Shown: positions 27,459 to 35,546, counted from the first letter of the stretch. The stretch is 64,000 bases of DNA from Roseivirga spongicola (GCF_001592965.1 NZ_LRPC01000001.1:558001-622000), one strand, 5' to 3'. Translations and numbers: made by a program. Notes: a model not told the origin generated them from the letters alone.

Positions 27459-27532
27459 GTCTTTAGCTTTCGTTTTGGGCGGGCACAGGTAGAATTTTTT
27501 GGGAATAGGTTTTATAATTAGACCCGATCCCT

Positions 27533-27540
27533 TAATTTTG
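27533..27540 (+). promoter_or_regulatory. Possible -7 box of the HU-TPR-rng unit
   Basis: TAATTTTG matches TAnnTTTG about 60 bp before the GTG start of the HU gene. No clear TTTG lies 19 bp upstream, so this is a partial match. Confidence 0.35.
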
Positions 27541-27601
27541 CAGGCCAAAATAACTGAGAATAAGTTTTTTGTAAAGTTTTATCAATTAAAAGAAGAAAAC
27601 A

Positions 27602-27904
27602 GTGACTAAAGCAGATGTTATCAATCAGATCGCGGACAAAACAGGTATCGATAGATCTGATGTTACTACAACTGTTGAGACTCTTTTTGCTGTGGTTAAG
27701 GATTCGATGGCTGAGGGTGAGAACATTTATGTAAGAGGGTTTGGAAGCTTTGTGAATAAGAAGAGGGCAAAAAAGATTGCTCGTAATATTTCTAAAAACA
27801 CGGCTATTGTTATCGATGAGCACTTTGTGCCAAGTTTTAAACCGTCAAAGGTTTTTGTTGAGCAGGTGAAAACCAGCTCTAAAGTTAAAGCTGCAAATAG
27901 TTAA
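27602..27904 (+). CDS. HU family DNA-binding protein
   Basis: A 100-residue histone-like protein with the HU/IHF fold. MTKADVINQIADKTGI at the start, NIYVRGFGSFVNKKR in the middle and a beta-arm region lead to VVPSFKPSK-like sequence near the end (HFVPSFKPSKVF). Translation starts with GTG. It shapes DNA and probably acts as a dimer. In Bacteroidetes a variant HU gene often lies before rng, as here, with a TPR gene between. The tail after residue 88 is slightly longer than in typical 90-residue HU. Confidence 0.93.
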   Translation: MTKADVINQIADKTGIDRSDVTTTVETLFAVVKDSMAEGENIYVRGFGSFVNKKRAKKIARNISKNTAIVIDEHFVPSFKPSKVFVEQVKTSSKVKAANS

Positions 27905-27906
27905 TA

Positions 27907-27922
27907 AAAGCCCCTGGGCTTT
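27907..27922 (+). promoter_or_regulatory. Small hairpin abutting the TPR gene start
   Basis: AAAGCC and GGCTTT (27907-27912 and 27917-27922) flank a four-base loop immediately before the ATG at 27923. In the HU-TPR transcript it would fold against the start codon and may tune translation of the TPR protein. The stem is short. Confidence 0.35.
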
Positions 27923-28738
27923 ATGAATAGAAATCAGGTCATTCTCCTTGTTGTTGCCATCGCTGCTGTGATAGGCCTTTTTAGTCTGCCACGGGTAGTT
28001 GTGGATAATGACAATGAGCAAGCTGCAGAGTTTGTGGATGAAAGTGTTCCGGGAGGGGTAGTAGATCATAGCTCTGAGGTGCCTGAAGAAATTCAACCTA
28101 AAATTGACTACTGGAAGAGTCAATTATTCGTGAATGGCAATATGCAGCCCGAAAATGAATCTCTTGATTCATTAATGAGGGTGTTCATGGAGATCAACCA
28201 GTACGACAGTGCCGCATATTATGCCGGCCAGTTCGCAGAAAGGTTTAATAAAATTGAACACTGGCAAAAGGCTGGTGATGTTTATTTTGAGGCTTTTACA
28301 TTTGCCTTAGATGAGCAGAAAATTAGTTTACTGGGTAGTAAAGCAAGAGAAGCTTACGAGAAAGTGCTCGAAGCACAACCTAGCAATTTGGATGCAAAGC
28401 ATAACATTGCAATGACCTATGTAGCAGGTCCGGCACCAATGCAAGGTATCATGATGTTAAGGGATATTATTAAAGAAGACCCTAAAAACATGAAAGCTTT
28501 AATGAGCATGGGAAGAATGTCCATTCAAACCGGTCAGTTTGAAAATGGAATTGAGCGTTTCCAGTCTCTTGTTGAATATTATCCAAACCATATAGAAGGA
28601 AACTTCTTCTTGGGCGTGTGTTACTTCGAAGCCGGACAAATGGTGAAGGCCAAGTCGCAGTTCGAGAAAGTAAAAACATTAGATGCCAATGAGCAGGTTC
28701 TGACCGCTGCCGATGAGTATCTGGAAAGAATTAATTAA
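27923..28738 (+). CDS. Membrane-anchored tetratricopeptide repeat protein
   Basis: A 271-residue protein with an N-terminal transmembrane helix (QVILLVVAIAAVIGLFSL, about residues 5-22), an acidic linker, and several TPR units such as AREAYEKVLEAQPSNLDAKHN, MLRDIIKEDPKNMKALMSMG and QSLVEYYPNHIEGNFFLGV. The repeats should face the periplasm. It starts 18 bp after the HU gene and precedes the 29-residue protein and rng, a gene order seen in related genomes. A scaffold role is likely; the partner is unknown. Confidence 0.85.
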   Translation: MNRNQVILLVVAIAAVIGLFSLPRVVVDNDNEQAAEFVDESVPGGVVDHSSEVPEEIQPKIDYWKSQLFVNGNMQPENESLDSLMRVFMEINQYDSAAYYAGQFAERFNKIEHWQKAGDVYFEAFTFALDEQKISLLGSKAREAYEKVLEAQPSNLDAKHNIAMTYVAGPAPMQGIMMLRDIIKEDPKNMKALMSMGRMSIQTGQFENGIERFQSLVEYYPNHIEGNFFLGVCYFEAGQMVKAKSQFEKVKTLDANEQVLTAADEYLERIN

Positions 28739-28759
28739 AAACATTAAAACATTAAGATT

Positions 28760-28849
28760 ATGCCTTGCGGTAAAAAAAGAAAAAGACATAAGATTTCTAC
28801 TCACAAGAGAAAGAAGAGGCTAAGAAAGAACAGACACAAGAAGAAGTAA
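28760..28849 (+). CDS. 29-residue Lys/Arg-rich protein (AURKAIP1/COX24 or bS22-like)
   Basis: A very small gene encoding MPCGKKRKRHKISTHKRK followed by KRLRKNRHKKK. Over half of the residues are Lys or Arg. The KRHKxxTHKRKKR core matches the short AURKAIP1/COX24-type proteins found across Bacteroidetes, related to small ribosome-associated proteins such as mycobacterial bS22. A ribosomal role is therefore likely but is inferred from family. It lies 21 bp after the TPR gene and ends 7 bp before a strong terminator hairpin. It is easily missed by gene callers with a length cut-off. Confidence 0.85.
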   Translation: MPCGKKRKRHKISTHKRKKRLRKNRHKKK

Positions 28850-28856
28850 TCTTCTA

Positions 28857-28877
28857 GGGCTTTATAGCCCGTTTTTT
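28857..28877 (+). terminator. Rho-independent terminator after the 29-residue protein gene
   Basis: GGGCT-TTAT-AGCCC (28857-28870) forms a five-pair stem with a tetraloop, followed by GTTTTTT. Some transcription may still pass into rng, 30 bp further on. Confidence 0.7.
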
Positions 28878-28907
28878 GTTCTATTATAAATCTAAACCTC
28901 TACTACG

Positions 28908-30464
28908 TTGAGTAATGAATTGATTATTAATTCAACTCAAAATGGTAGTCGTATAGCCCTTCTAAAGGAAAAAAATTTAACGGAGTTCCATCATGATAAT
29001 GATGAGAACAAGTTTAAAGTAGGTGACATTTATCTGGGAACGGTTAAAAAAATTGTTCCCGGTCTAAATGCCGCGTTCATTGATATAGGCTACGAGAAAG
29101 ACGCCTTTCTGCATTACCTAGACTTAGGTCCGCAGATAAGGTCTTTAAATAAGTACACCAAAAAGGCGCTCTCGAACAAGCATACATCAGGCTCATTGGC
29201 CAATTTTAAAAATGAACCTGATATTAATAAGCTTGGTAAAATGAATCAGGTGCTCACAAAAGGGCAGCAGATTCTGGTTCAAATTGTCAAAGAACCCATT
29301 TCTACAAAAGGGCCACGACTGACCTGTGAGTTGTCGTTAGCTGGGCGCTATATGGTTTTAGTGCCGTTTTCCAATTCCATTAACATCTCAAAAAAGATTA
29401 CTGATGGTGAGGAAAGAAAACGCTTGTTGCGTTTAATCTCATCTATTAAACCAGAAAACTTTGGCTGCATAATTCGCACCGTAGCCAAGGGAAAAAATGT
29501 AACCGAACTAGACAAAGACTTAAGAAACCTCGAAGAAACTTGGAAAGAGGGAATGAAAAAACTTCATTCTGTAAAGCCAAGAGAAAAGGTAATTGGAGAA
29601 ATGAGCAGAGCTTCTTCGCTCCTCAGAGATATCCTGAATGAGTCTTTCGATAGCTTAGTTACTGACGATAAGGAAATACACGATGAGATTAAGGAGTATA
29701 TCAGAAAGATTGCTCCTGATAAAGAAAAGATTGTTAAGCTCTACAATGGAAAGGCTAAGATTTTCGAAGCCTTCGGTATTGAAAAGCAGCTTAAATCTCT
29801 ATTCGGAAAGTCTGTTAGCTTACCTCGTGGTGGCTATCTGATTATTGAGCATACTGAAGCGCTTCACGTAATTGACGTGAACAGTGGTAACAAATCTAAC
29901 GCAGGAGAAGACCAAGAGTCTACAGCTTTAGCTGTAAACCTTGAGGCTGCTAAAGAGATTGCGCGCCAGTTAAGACTTCGAGATATGGGCGGAATTATTG
30001 TCATCGACTTCATTGATATGAGAAGGCCCGACAATAAGAAGAAGCTTTATGCTGAAATGAGGTCTTTTATGGAGACTGATCGTGCGAAGAATACCATTCT
30101 TCCACTAAGTAAGTTTGGCTTAATGCAAATTACTCGTCAGAGAGTAAGGCCTGAGTTGAACATTACTACGCGTGAAGTTTGCCCTACATGTCAGGGAACA
30201 GGAAAGGTAAGTGCAACTATTTTAGTTTCTGATCAAGTCGAAAAGAACCTAGAATATATTCTTACTACTCAGAATGAGAAGAATGTAACCGTAACATTGC
30301 ATCCATTTTTACATGCCTACTTTACCAAAGGGGTGTTTTCAAGAAGATGGCAATGGTATAGAAGATTCCATACTTGGGTGAAACTGGAGAAAGATAGCTC
30401 TCTCGGTTTAAACCAATATGTTTTCTATAACAAAATGGGTGAAGAGATTGAGCTTAAAGCTTAG
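28908..30464 (+). CDS. rng: Ribonuclease G (RNase E/G family)
   Basis: A 518-residue endoribonuclease for rRNA maturation and mRNA decay. The N-terminal S1 domain (KVGDIYLGTVKKIVPGLNAA, DIGYEKDAFLHYLD) is followed by the DNase I-like catalytic core with HVIDVNSGNKSN and GGIIVIDFIDMRRP, which hold the two metal-binding Asp residues, and the zinc-link CPTCQGTGK. No RNase E-type scaffold tail exists, so the RNase G form is assigned. Translation starts at TTG (28908); the nearby ATG is out of frame. A clear terminator follows. Confidence 0.95.
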   Translation: MSNELIINSTQNGSRIALLKEKNLTEFHHDNDENKFKVGDIYLGTVKKIVPGLNAAFIDIGYEKDAFLHYLDLGPQIRSLNKYTKKALSNKHTSGSLANFKNEPDINKLGKMNQVLTKGQQILVQIVKEPISTKGPRLTCELSLAGRYMVLVPFSNSINISKKITDGEERKRLLRLISSIKPENFGCIIRTVAKGKNVTELDKDLRNLEETWKEGMKKLHSVKPREKVIGEMSRASSLLRDILNESFDSLVTDDKEIHDEIKEYIRKIAPDKEKIVKLYNGKAKIFEAFGIEKQLKSLFGKSVSLPRGGYLIIEHTEALHVIDVNSGNKSNAGEDQESTALAVNLEAAKEIARQLRLRDMGGIIVIDFIDMRRPDNKKKLYAEMRSFMETDRAKNTILPLSKFGLMQITRQRVRPELNITTREVCPTCQGTGKVSATILVSDQVEKNLEYILTTQNEKNVTVTLHPFLHAYFTKGVFSRRWQWYRRFHTWVKLEKDSSLGLNQYVFYNKMGEEIELKA

Positions 30465-30488
30465 TAGCGAACCAAAGGAATAAGAAAG

Positions 30489-30518
30489 CCCCAATTCAGC
30501 AATGAGTTGGGGTTTTTT
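30489..30518 (+). terminator. Rho-independent terminator after rng
   Basis: CCCCAATTC (30489-30497) pairs with GAGTTGGGG (30504-30512), with one G-T pair and a six-base loop, followed directly by six T. It lies 24 bp after the rng stop. Confidence 0.88.
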
Positions 30519-30622
30519 ATTGGTCACAAAAGGAGTTAAAACTACGTGCTTTGGTGCGTTTCGCTTTAGCTTTCTGAAGTTTACGATGTGCGAATTTTGA
30601 TTGACATCAATAGTAAATCTAA

Positions 30623-30640
30623 TCCCGAAAATTTTCGGGA
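30623..30640. repeat. Palindrome TCCCGAAAATTTTCGGGA
   Basis: A perfect 18-bp palindrome in the gap between rng and the barrel protein. It shares the TCCCGA/TCGGGA arms with sites near 10904, 50981 and 57726, which suggests a small repeat family. Confidence 0.6.
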
Positions 30641-30720
30641 CGCACATTTTCTAAGTCAGCCATTCCAAGCCACCTTCAGTTGCTTCTAAAACTATGGTGC
30701 TTTCATCCCATAGTGGTTTA

Positions 30721-31374
30721 TTAGAACTTGATCCCAAATTCAAGAGCGAACATATTGTTCTTCACCTTGAACTCATCATAACCAGAGGTTTGCTGGCTAA
30801 CCTGATTTAAAAATCCTATGTTGAAATTAAGAGCAGCAAAAAGGTTGGTATTAACTCCAATAGCTCTTTCCACTCCGCCACCGAAGTTCCCAGCAACATC
30901 AATACTCTGAAACTTACTGATAGACATTATCCGATCATTTTCCTGATTGGTTGTTAGCCTTATTTCAGGTACAATTCCAAAATTGAAGAACACCCTAGTG
31001 TCCAAGAGAACCTCGTTGGTATAGAGCTTCACGAGTAATGGAACTTGCAGATATTCATGGTCGTATCGCTCGTTTTCAGGTTGACCACCATTAAACCGAG
31101 GGTCTGTAATAGTTAATTTAGTAACCCTTGTGGCATAATTAATTCCTGAATGGAAATAGTAGTTTTCTCGAAAAGGAACATCTATAAAGGCACCGAGCAT
31201 AAACTTAACCGCAGATCCATCTTTGTCTACTGAGGTATCTTCACCACTCGAAGGAATTCGGTTGTAAGAGACAGTTGGCCCTAAGGTAATTCCTATCCTA
31301 TAGTCATCAATTTGAGCTTTTGCCGTACTCACAAAAAATAGGGCAATAAGAGCAGAGAAAACGTGTTTTTTCAT
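30721..31374 (-). CDS. Outer-membrane beta-barrel protein (porin-like family)
   Basis: The open frame extends to 31596 but overlaps gldB; the ATG at 31374 begins a clear signal peptide (MKKHVFSALIALFFVSTAKA), giving 217 residues. The body shows strands typical of the small PorT/OMP_b-brl type: DYRIGITLGPTVSYNRIPS, NYYFHSGINYATRVTKLT, YLQVPLLVKLYTN, and a C-terminal FALEFGIKF ending in Phe. It is an outer-membrane protein of unknown role. It is divergent from gldB with only 44 bp between starts, so promoters must overlap the coding regions. Confidence 0.82.
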   Translation of the reverse strand: MKKHVFSALIALFFVSTAKAQIDDYRIGITLGPTVSYNRIPSSGEDTSVDKDGSAVKFMLGAFIDVPFRENYYFHSGINYATRVTKLTITDPRFNGGQPENERYDHEYLQVPLLVKLYTNEVLLDTRVFFNFGIVPEIRLTTNQENDRIMSISKFQSIDVAGNFGGGVERAIGVNTNLFAALNFNIGFLNQVSQQTSGYDEFKVKNNMFALEFGIKF

Positions 31375-31393
31375 GTGGGATAAAATAAATGAA

Positions 31394-31401
31394 TAGTTTT
31401 G
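31394..31401 (+). promoter_or_regulatory. Possible -7 box of gldB
   Basis: TAGTTTTG matches TAnnTTTG and ends 17 bp before the gldB ATG at 31419. No TTTG at 19 bp upstream, so only a partial match. Confidence 0.35.
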
Positions 31402-31418
31402 TCTTTTAAAAAGTGAGG

Positions 31419-32702
31419 ATGTTGAAACGCTGGTCTTTTTTACTAATCGTAGTCTTTTTTGTGGCCTGCTCTGGCGATGACTGCAATAATGAGGTAGATC
31501 TATCGAAGGTTGATGTAGAGCTGGAATTTGAAGACCTGACTCATACCATACATCAAATTGATTCAAAAGAAGACCTGAAAGCATTTTTTGACTCAAATCC
31601 TATTGTCCGTGATTACTTCTTTGGTTTTGGAGAGTTAGTACCTAAAGAGGCCTTTTTAAACGAAGTACTCAAGTTTACACAAGTGCCAAAGATAAAGTCA
31701 ATCTTTAAAGCTAGAAGCTTTGAGACTTTTCAAGAATTGCTAGATCAGAACAGGGAAATTCGAGAATACCTTACTTTCGAGTATCTTAATGCTAATAGAG
31801 ATAAGAACCTTAAAGATGTGTACAATCTTCTAGCAAATTCCGCTATAGAAGACCTAAGTACAATTCAAGCTATAGATACTTACCTCTTGGCCAATCCGAA
31901 GGAGTACGAATACTTTAAGTTCGTCTTCAACTTTCAGACAGAGGAAGGGTTGATGGACGAAAACTATAGGCTGCTACAGAACCCTTATGTTGACACCCTT
32001 TACCAAGAAACCTTAAGACTTATTAGCGCTCAGGAAGTAGCTTATGAATTAGATCAGGCCTTTGCTAGACTAAAGAGTACTTACCCTGAGTTTGAAGCTC
32101 CAAAGGTTCAGACGGTCTACTCAGCTTTTGGAAAGGATGTTTACATGTCTGATTCGCTAATTGTAATTGGGCTAGATTATTACTTGGGCGAAGAAGCTAG
32201 CTATAGACCTAACGTTTATGATTACATTCTTAAAAGACTGACGCCAGATCACCTTGTGCCACAGATAATGCAATTCATGTCACTGCCGTATAACGAAACC
32301 GCAGAAGGACAAAGGTCCGTTTTGGACGAAATGATTTACTACGGAAAGGCCTTCGCCTTCGCAAAGCAAATGTTGCCATGTACTGCAGATAGTTTAATTG
32401 TCGGTTATTCTAGTCAAGATCTAGCAAATGCAACGGTTAGTGAAGCGGTAATTTGGAATCACTTTCTGGAAGAAAAGCTACTATACAGTGAGCAGCCAGT
32501 TCACATTACTCGCTACATAGATGAAAGGCCAAATGTGCTAGAAATAGACAGAAGGGCTCCCGGAAGAATTGGTCAATGGCTTGGCTGGCAAATAGTGAAA
32601 GCGTATCAGGAAGAAACCGAAACAGATTTTGTAGACCTGATGGATGAAACCGATGCGCAGAAGATTCTTACGCAGTCAAAATATAGACCTCGTTCTCGTT
32701 AG
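31419..32702 (+). CDS. gldB: Gliding motility lipoprotein GldB
   Basis: A 427-residue lipoprotein. An ATG at 31419 follows a GTG at 31413 in frame; I choose the ATG, which starts the signal MLKRWSFLLIVVFFVAC with its lipobox Cys. The GldB signature appears near residue 230: FGKDVYMSDSLIVIGLDYYL and the following NVYDYILKRL, DHLVPQIMQ and RSVLDEMIYYGKA segments, which resemble a zinc-protease-like fold. GldB is required for gliding in F. johnsoniae. Here it is separated from gldD/gldE by about 6 kb and has no gldC beside it. Its last 35 bases overlap the convergent glycosyltransferase gene. Confidence 0.88.
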   Translation: MLKRWSFLLIVVFFVACSGDDCNNEVDLSKVDVELEFEDLTHTIHQIDSKEDLKAFFDSNPIVRDYFFGFGELVPKEAFLNEVLKFTQVPKIKSIFKARSFETFQELLDQNREIREYLTFEYLNANRDKNLKDVYNLLANSAIEDLSTIQAIDTYLLANPKEYEYFKFVFNFQTEEGLMDENYRLLQNPYVDTLYQETLRLISAQEVAYELDQAFARLKSTYPEFEAPKVQTVYSAFGKDVYMSDSLIVIGLDYYLGEEASYRPNVYDYILKRLTPDHLVPQIMQFMSLPYNETAEGQRSVLDEMIYYGKAFAFAKQMLPCTADSLIVGYSSQDLANATVSEAVIWNHFLEEKLLYSEQPVHITRYIDERPNVLEIDRRAPGRIGQWLGWQIVKAYQEETETDFVDLMDETDAQKILTQSKYRPRSR

Positions 32703-33897
32703 TCTTCAGTTTGTTCTCGTTGTTGAGAAGTTTAGAAAGCTTCTCAACTTGTAGCCTTTTTGAATATAGCTTTTCAGCAATCTGTCTTGAGTTGTTCTTA
32801 TAACTTTCCAACAAGTCCTTCTGAGTCAAAAATGGTTTCAGCTTCTCAATGAATTCTTGTGGATTTTCAGGGTCTGCATAGAACCCGCATTTGTATTGCT
32901 CCACCAAGTCTTTGGTCCATCCATTGGAGTTAACAATTGTCAGTTTACCAGAAGCCATGCTATCAAACATCTTATTCGGGCTATTGGTAGCTAAGACCGG
33001 AATTTTCGCAAATGAAACGTAGGTTGCATCGGTAACATTCAATAACCTGCGAACCCCTTCCTTATTCTGATGCCCAATAAACTGAACATTAGAAAGCTTT
33101 CTTAAATAGGCTTCGAGCTTAATTTTACTTAACTGAGAGCCTTGACCAACCACTTTAAAATCAATGTTCAGGTTTCTCTTTTTGCATTCTGATGCTAAGT
33201 CTAGCAAATATTCTAAATGATTTGTAATGCCAATGCTACCCAAGTAAGTAATTACAAATGGCTTTTGAGCATTATAAAACTCCGTCAGCTTTGGGTCCTT
33301 TAATTCCTTTTTAAAGAACTGACAATCGGCCATATTGGGTATCATGTACACCTCCTTTTCTGGAGTCACTTTTTTAATCCAATCTCGCATTCCTGGAGAA
33401 AGAGCTACTATTTTATCTGCTCCCAGATAAATCTTCTTTTCGAGAGCATATAGATACTTTTTAAGAGGAGCACTTTTGATTGCACCTAGTTCTATAGGTG
33501 CGGTTGGCCATAAATCCCTGACCTCAAAAATGTATGGGATATGTCTTTTCTTTTTTAACCATAACCCAATTAGACCAACAGTTAATGGGGTACTAGTGAT
33601 GTAGGCTTTATCAATACTAGCAATGTTCTTAGCATACTTTTTTGCTAGGCGAACGAACTTGAAAAATGACCAAATTCGTTTGAAAAAGCCCATTTCATTA
33701 GAATACCTTACTGGTAAATAGTGGACCTTAATACCATCAATCTCAGCTTTCGTGTAGATCGATTCGTTGTGCGTAGTCAGCATTTCCACTTCAAACCCTT
33801 TTTCAACCAGCCCTTTGGCAAGGTAATAGGAGCGAATAGCTCCGCCTTCCTGAGGAGTTTTGAAATATTGGTGAATATAGAGAATGTGTTGTGCCAC
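32668..33897 (-). CDS. Glycosyltransferase family 4 protein
   Basis: A 409-residue GT-B fold enzyme. The N-terminal ILYIHQYFKTPQEGGAIRSY acceptor-domain start, the FEVRDLWPTAPIELGAIKS segment typical of WbuB-like transferases, and the C-terminal donor domain (ITYLGSIGITNHLEYLLDLA, NSPNKMFDSMASGKLTIV) are visible. It probably adds a sugar during capsule, O-antigen or exopolysaccharide synthesis; no other surface polysaccharide genes are adjacent. The start codon is GTG. The 3' end overlaps gldB by 35 bp on the opposite strand, so the last residues may not be essential. Confidence 0.85.
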   Translation of the reverse strand: MAQHILYIHQYFKTPQEGGAIRSYYLAKGLVEKGFEVEMLTTHNESIYTKAEIDGIKVHYLPVRYSNEMGFFKRIWSFFKFVRLAKKYAKNIASIDKAYITSTPLTVGLIGLWLKKKRHIPYIFEVRDLWPTAPIELGAIKSAPLKKYLYALEKKIYLGADKIVALSPGMRDWIKKVTPEKEVYMIPNMADCQFFKKELKDPKLTEFYNAQKPFVITYLGSIGITNHLEYLLDLASECKKRNLNIDFKVVGQGSQLSKIKLEAYLRKLSNVQFIGHQNKEGVRRLLNVTDATYVSFAKIPVLATNSPNKMFDSMASGKLTIVNSNGWTKDLVEQYKCGFYADPENPQEFIEKLKPFLTQKDLLESYKNNSRQIAEKLYSKRLQVEKLSKLLNNENKLKTNENEVYILTA

Positions 33898-33934
33898 TAA
33901 ATGCTAATTCATTTTGCTCTCGATCAAGCCAGCT

Positions 33935-34015
33935 TATTTAACCCTTTAATTCCCTAAGGGGATACTCAATCTAAATTCTTCACCCTTTCGGGCAGGGGTC
34001 AAAATAACCTCGTCC
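33935..34015. repeat. Degenerate C-rich intergenic repeat
   Basis: Contains TTTAACCCTTTAATTCCC, AAGGGGATACTCAATCT and CACCCTTTCGGGCAGGGG. Similar words occur near 19.0, 23.9 and 38.6 kb. It fills most of the 170-bp gap before nth; no gene is seen. Confidence 0.4.
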
Positions 34016-34067
34016 GCCAAAGGCTTGATCAGAAGCACTAAATACTGTTCTAACTTACGAAAAATTA

Positions 34068-34721
34068 CTAGCGAAGGATTTTCTCTTGCTTCTCAAAGTA
34101 TCGGCAGAAGTGAATGAGCTTGCATTCTTCACACTTAGGCTTTCTGGCAAGGCAAACATAACGGCCATGTAGAATTAGCCAGTGATGTGCTTTTGGAATG
34201 ACTTCCTCGTCCAAGTGTTTTACCAATTGTTTTTCAACCGCTAGAGGTGTTGAAGCATTCTGGTTGACAAGTCCTAGGCGCTTAGAAACACGATAGACAT
34301 GGGTATCAACGGCCATGGAGGGTTGATTCCAAATAACCGAGGTAATGACATTAGCTGTTTTTCGTCCGACACCAGGTAGCTTTTGTAGCTCTTCTATGGT
34401 TTCAGGGATTTCAGAGTTGAAATCTTCAACCAACATTCTTCCCAAGCCTAAAAGGTGTTTGGTTTTATTGTTGGGATAAGAAACCGACTTGATGTAAGGG
34501 AATAATTCGTCAAAATTCGAAGCAGCCAAATGCTCAGGAGTGGGGAAGTCTTCGAACAGTTTGGGAGTAACCTTATTGATTCGAACATCGGTGCATTGGG
34601 CAGATAAAACAACAGCAACCAGTAATTCAAACGGGTTGCTGTAATTCAATTCTGTTTCAGCCTCTGGCTGATTTTCTTTAAAGTAGGTTACAAATGCATC
34701 GTACCTTTCTTTCCTAGTCAT
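34068..34721 (-). CDS. nth: Endonuclease III
   Basis: Base-excision repair glycosylase/AP lyase for oxidised pyrimidines. The 217-residue protein has the helix-hairpin-helix LQKLPGVGRKTANVITSVIW with the catalytic Lys, the AVDTHVYRVSKRLGL segment with the catalytic Asp, and the iron-sulfur cluster cysteines in CLARKPKCEECKLIHFC (C-X6-C-X2-C-X5-C). It is 14 bp downstream of the small acidic protein of the sigma-factor unit, so the three genes are probably one transcript. Confidence 0.95.
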   Translation of the reverse strand: MTRKERYDAFVTYFKENQPEAETELNYSNPFELLVAVVLSAQCTDVRINKVTPKLFEDFPTPEHLAASNFDELFPYIKSVSYPNNKTKHLLGLGRMLVEDFNSEIPETIEELQKLPGVGRKTANVITSVIWNQPSMAVDTHVYRVSKRLGLVNQNASTPLAVEKQLVKHLDEEVIPKAHHWLILHGRYVCLARKPKCEECKLIHFCRYFEKQEKILR

Positions 34722-34735
34722 ACCGCGAAAATAAG

Positions 34736-34972
34736 TTATTCAACGGAATGCAGGTGATATGATTTGGAATAACTGAGTATGGCATCTATCGTTTTAGCCG
34801 ATGGTTCTTTCATGGAGGCTTCAAGACCAGAAATCACTTCTTTCAAGTCATCATAGTTTTGCTCCAATTCTTCATCGAACAACATAGCGCTGGCAATTTC
34901 AGCATTTTCCTCTTCCGAGGTTTCTTCGTAAATGTAACGTACTAAATCATCTTGGGTAAAGGTTTTGATCAT
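34736..34972 (-). CDS. Small acidic protein downstream of the sigma factor
   Basis: The frame opens at 35020, but the ATG at 34972 is the likely start (MIKTFTQDDLVRYIYEETSE), giving 78 residues and a 26-bp overlap with the sigma-factor gene. It is rich in Glu/Asp and helix-forming residues, with EENAEIASAMLFDEELEQNY in the middle; no transmembrane segment or zinc-binding His/Cys set is present. The N-terminus resembles the start of some anti-sigma factors, and the coupled position supports a role in controlling the sigma factor, but this is inference. It is not a classical membrane anti-sigma. Confidence 0.65.
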   Translation of the reverse strand: MIKTFTQDDLVRYIYEETSEEENAEIASAMLFDEELEQNYDDLKEVISGLEASMKEPSAKTIDAILSYSKSYHLHSVE

Positions 34973-35546
34973 AGGCAATGTTCTTTTTGTCCATCTTCTT
35001 TCTAAGGTTGATGAGCGCATATCGCATACGGCCTAAGGCGGTGTTAATGCTGACCCCTGTGTTGTCGGCAATCTCCTGAAAGCTCATTTGCATATAGTGT
35101 CTCATCATAAGAACCTCTCGCTGTGCATCTGGCAATTCTTTAATCAAATCTCGAAGCAAAGCATGAGTATCTTGTTTTATTTGTCTAGACTCAATAGAGT
35201 CTTCCGAAAACTCCAAAGTGTTGAAAACGCTACTTCCGTCTTCCATAACTATGGTCGGATAACGTTTTGCCTTTCTAAAATTGTCTATGGCTAAGTTGTG
35301 CGCTATTCGGCTTGCCCAAGGAAGGAATTTACCCTCTTCATTATATCTCCCGCTTTTCACGGTTTTTACCACTTTAACAAAGACCTCTTGCATTAAGTCT
35401 TCTGCCAAATACTGATCTTTTACGATCATATAAATGGTGGTATAGATTTTCTTTTTATGACGATTGACCAGCGTAGCGAACGCCTCTTCGTTACCATTTT
35501 TATACTGCGATATCAACTGACTATCGCTTACAGTATATTTCCTCAT
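34947..35546 (-). CDS. RNA polymerase sigma factor, sigma-70 family (ECF-like)
   Basis: A 199-residue sigma factor with region 2 (LVNRHKKKIYTTIYMIVKDQ, AEDLMQEVFVKVVKTV, FLPWASRIAHNLAIDNFRKA) and region 4 (LPDAQREVLMMRHYMQMSFQ, EIADNTGVSINTALGRMRYA). There is no region 1 or 3, as expected for ECF-type factors. A full-match housekeeping promoter lies 85 bp upstream, so it is probably expressed in normal growth. The next gene encodes a small acidic protein that may regulate it. The regulon is unknown. Confidence 0.92.
   Translation of the reverse strand: MRKYTVSDSQLISQYKNGNEEAFATLVNRHKKKIYTTIYMIVKDQYLAEDLMQEVFVKVVKTVKSGRYNEEGKFLPWASRIAHNLAIDNFRKAKRYPTIVMEDGSSVFNTLEFSEDSIESRQIKQDTHALLRDLIKELPDAQREVLMMRHYMQMSFQEIADNTGVSINTALGRMRYALINLRKKMDKKNIAYDQNLYPR

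Noticed and set aside
31375-31596. N-terminal extension of the barrel protein at 30.7 kb
   Set aside because: It overlaps the gldB coding sequence, and a proper signal peptide begins at the ATG at 31374.
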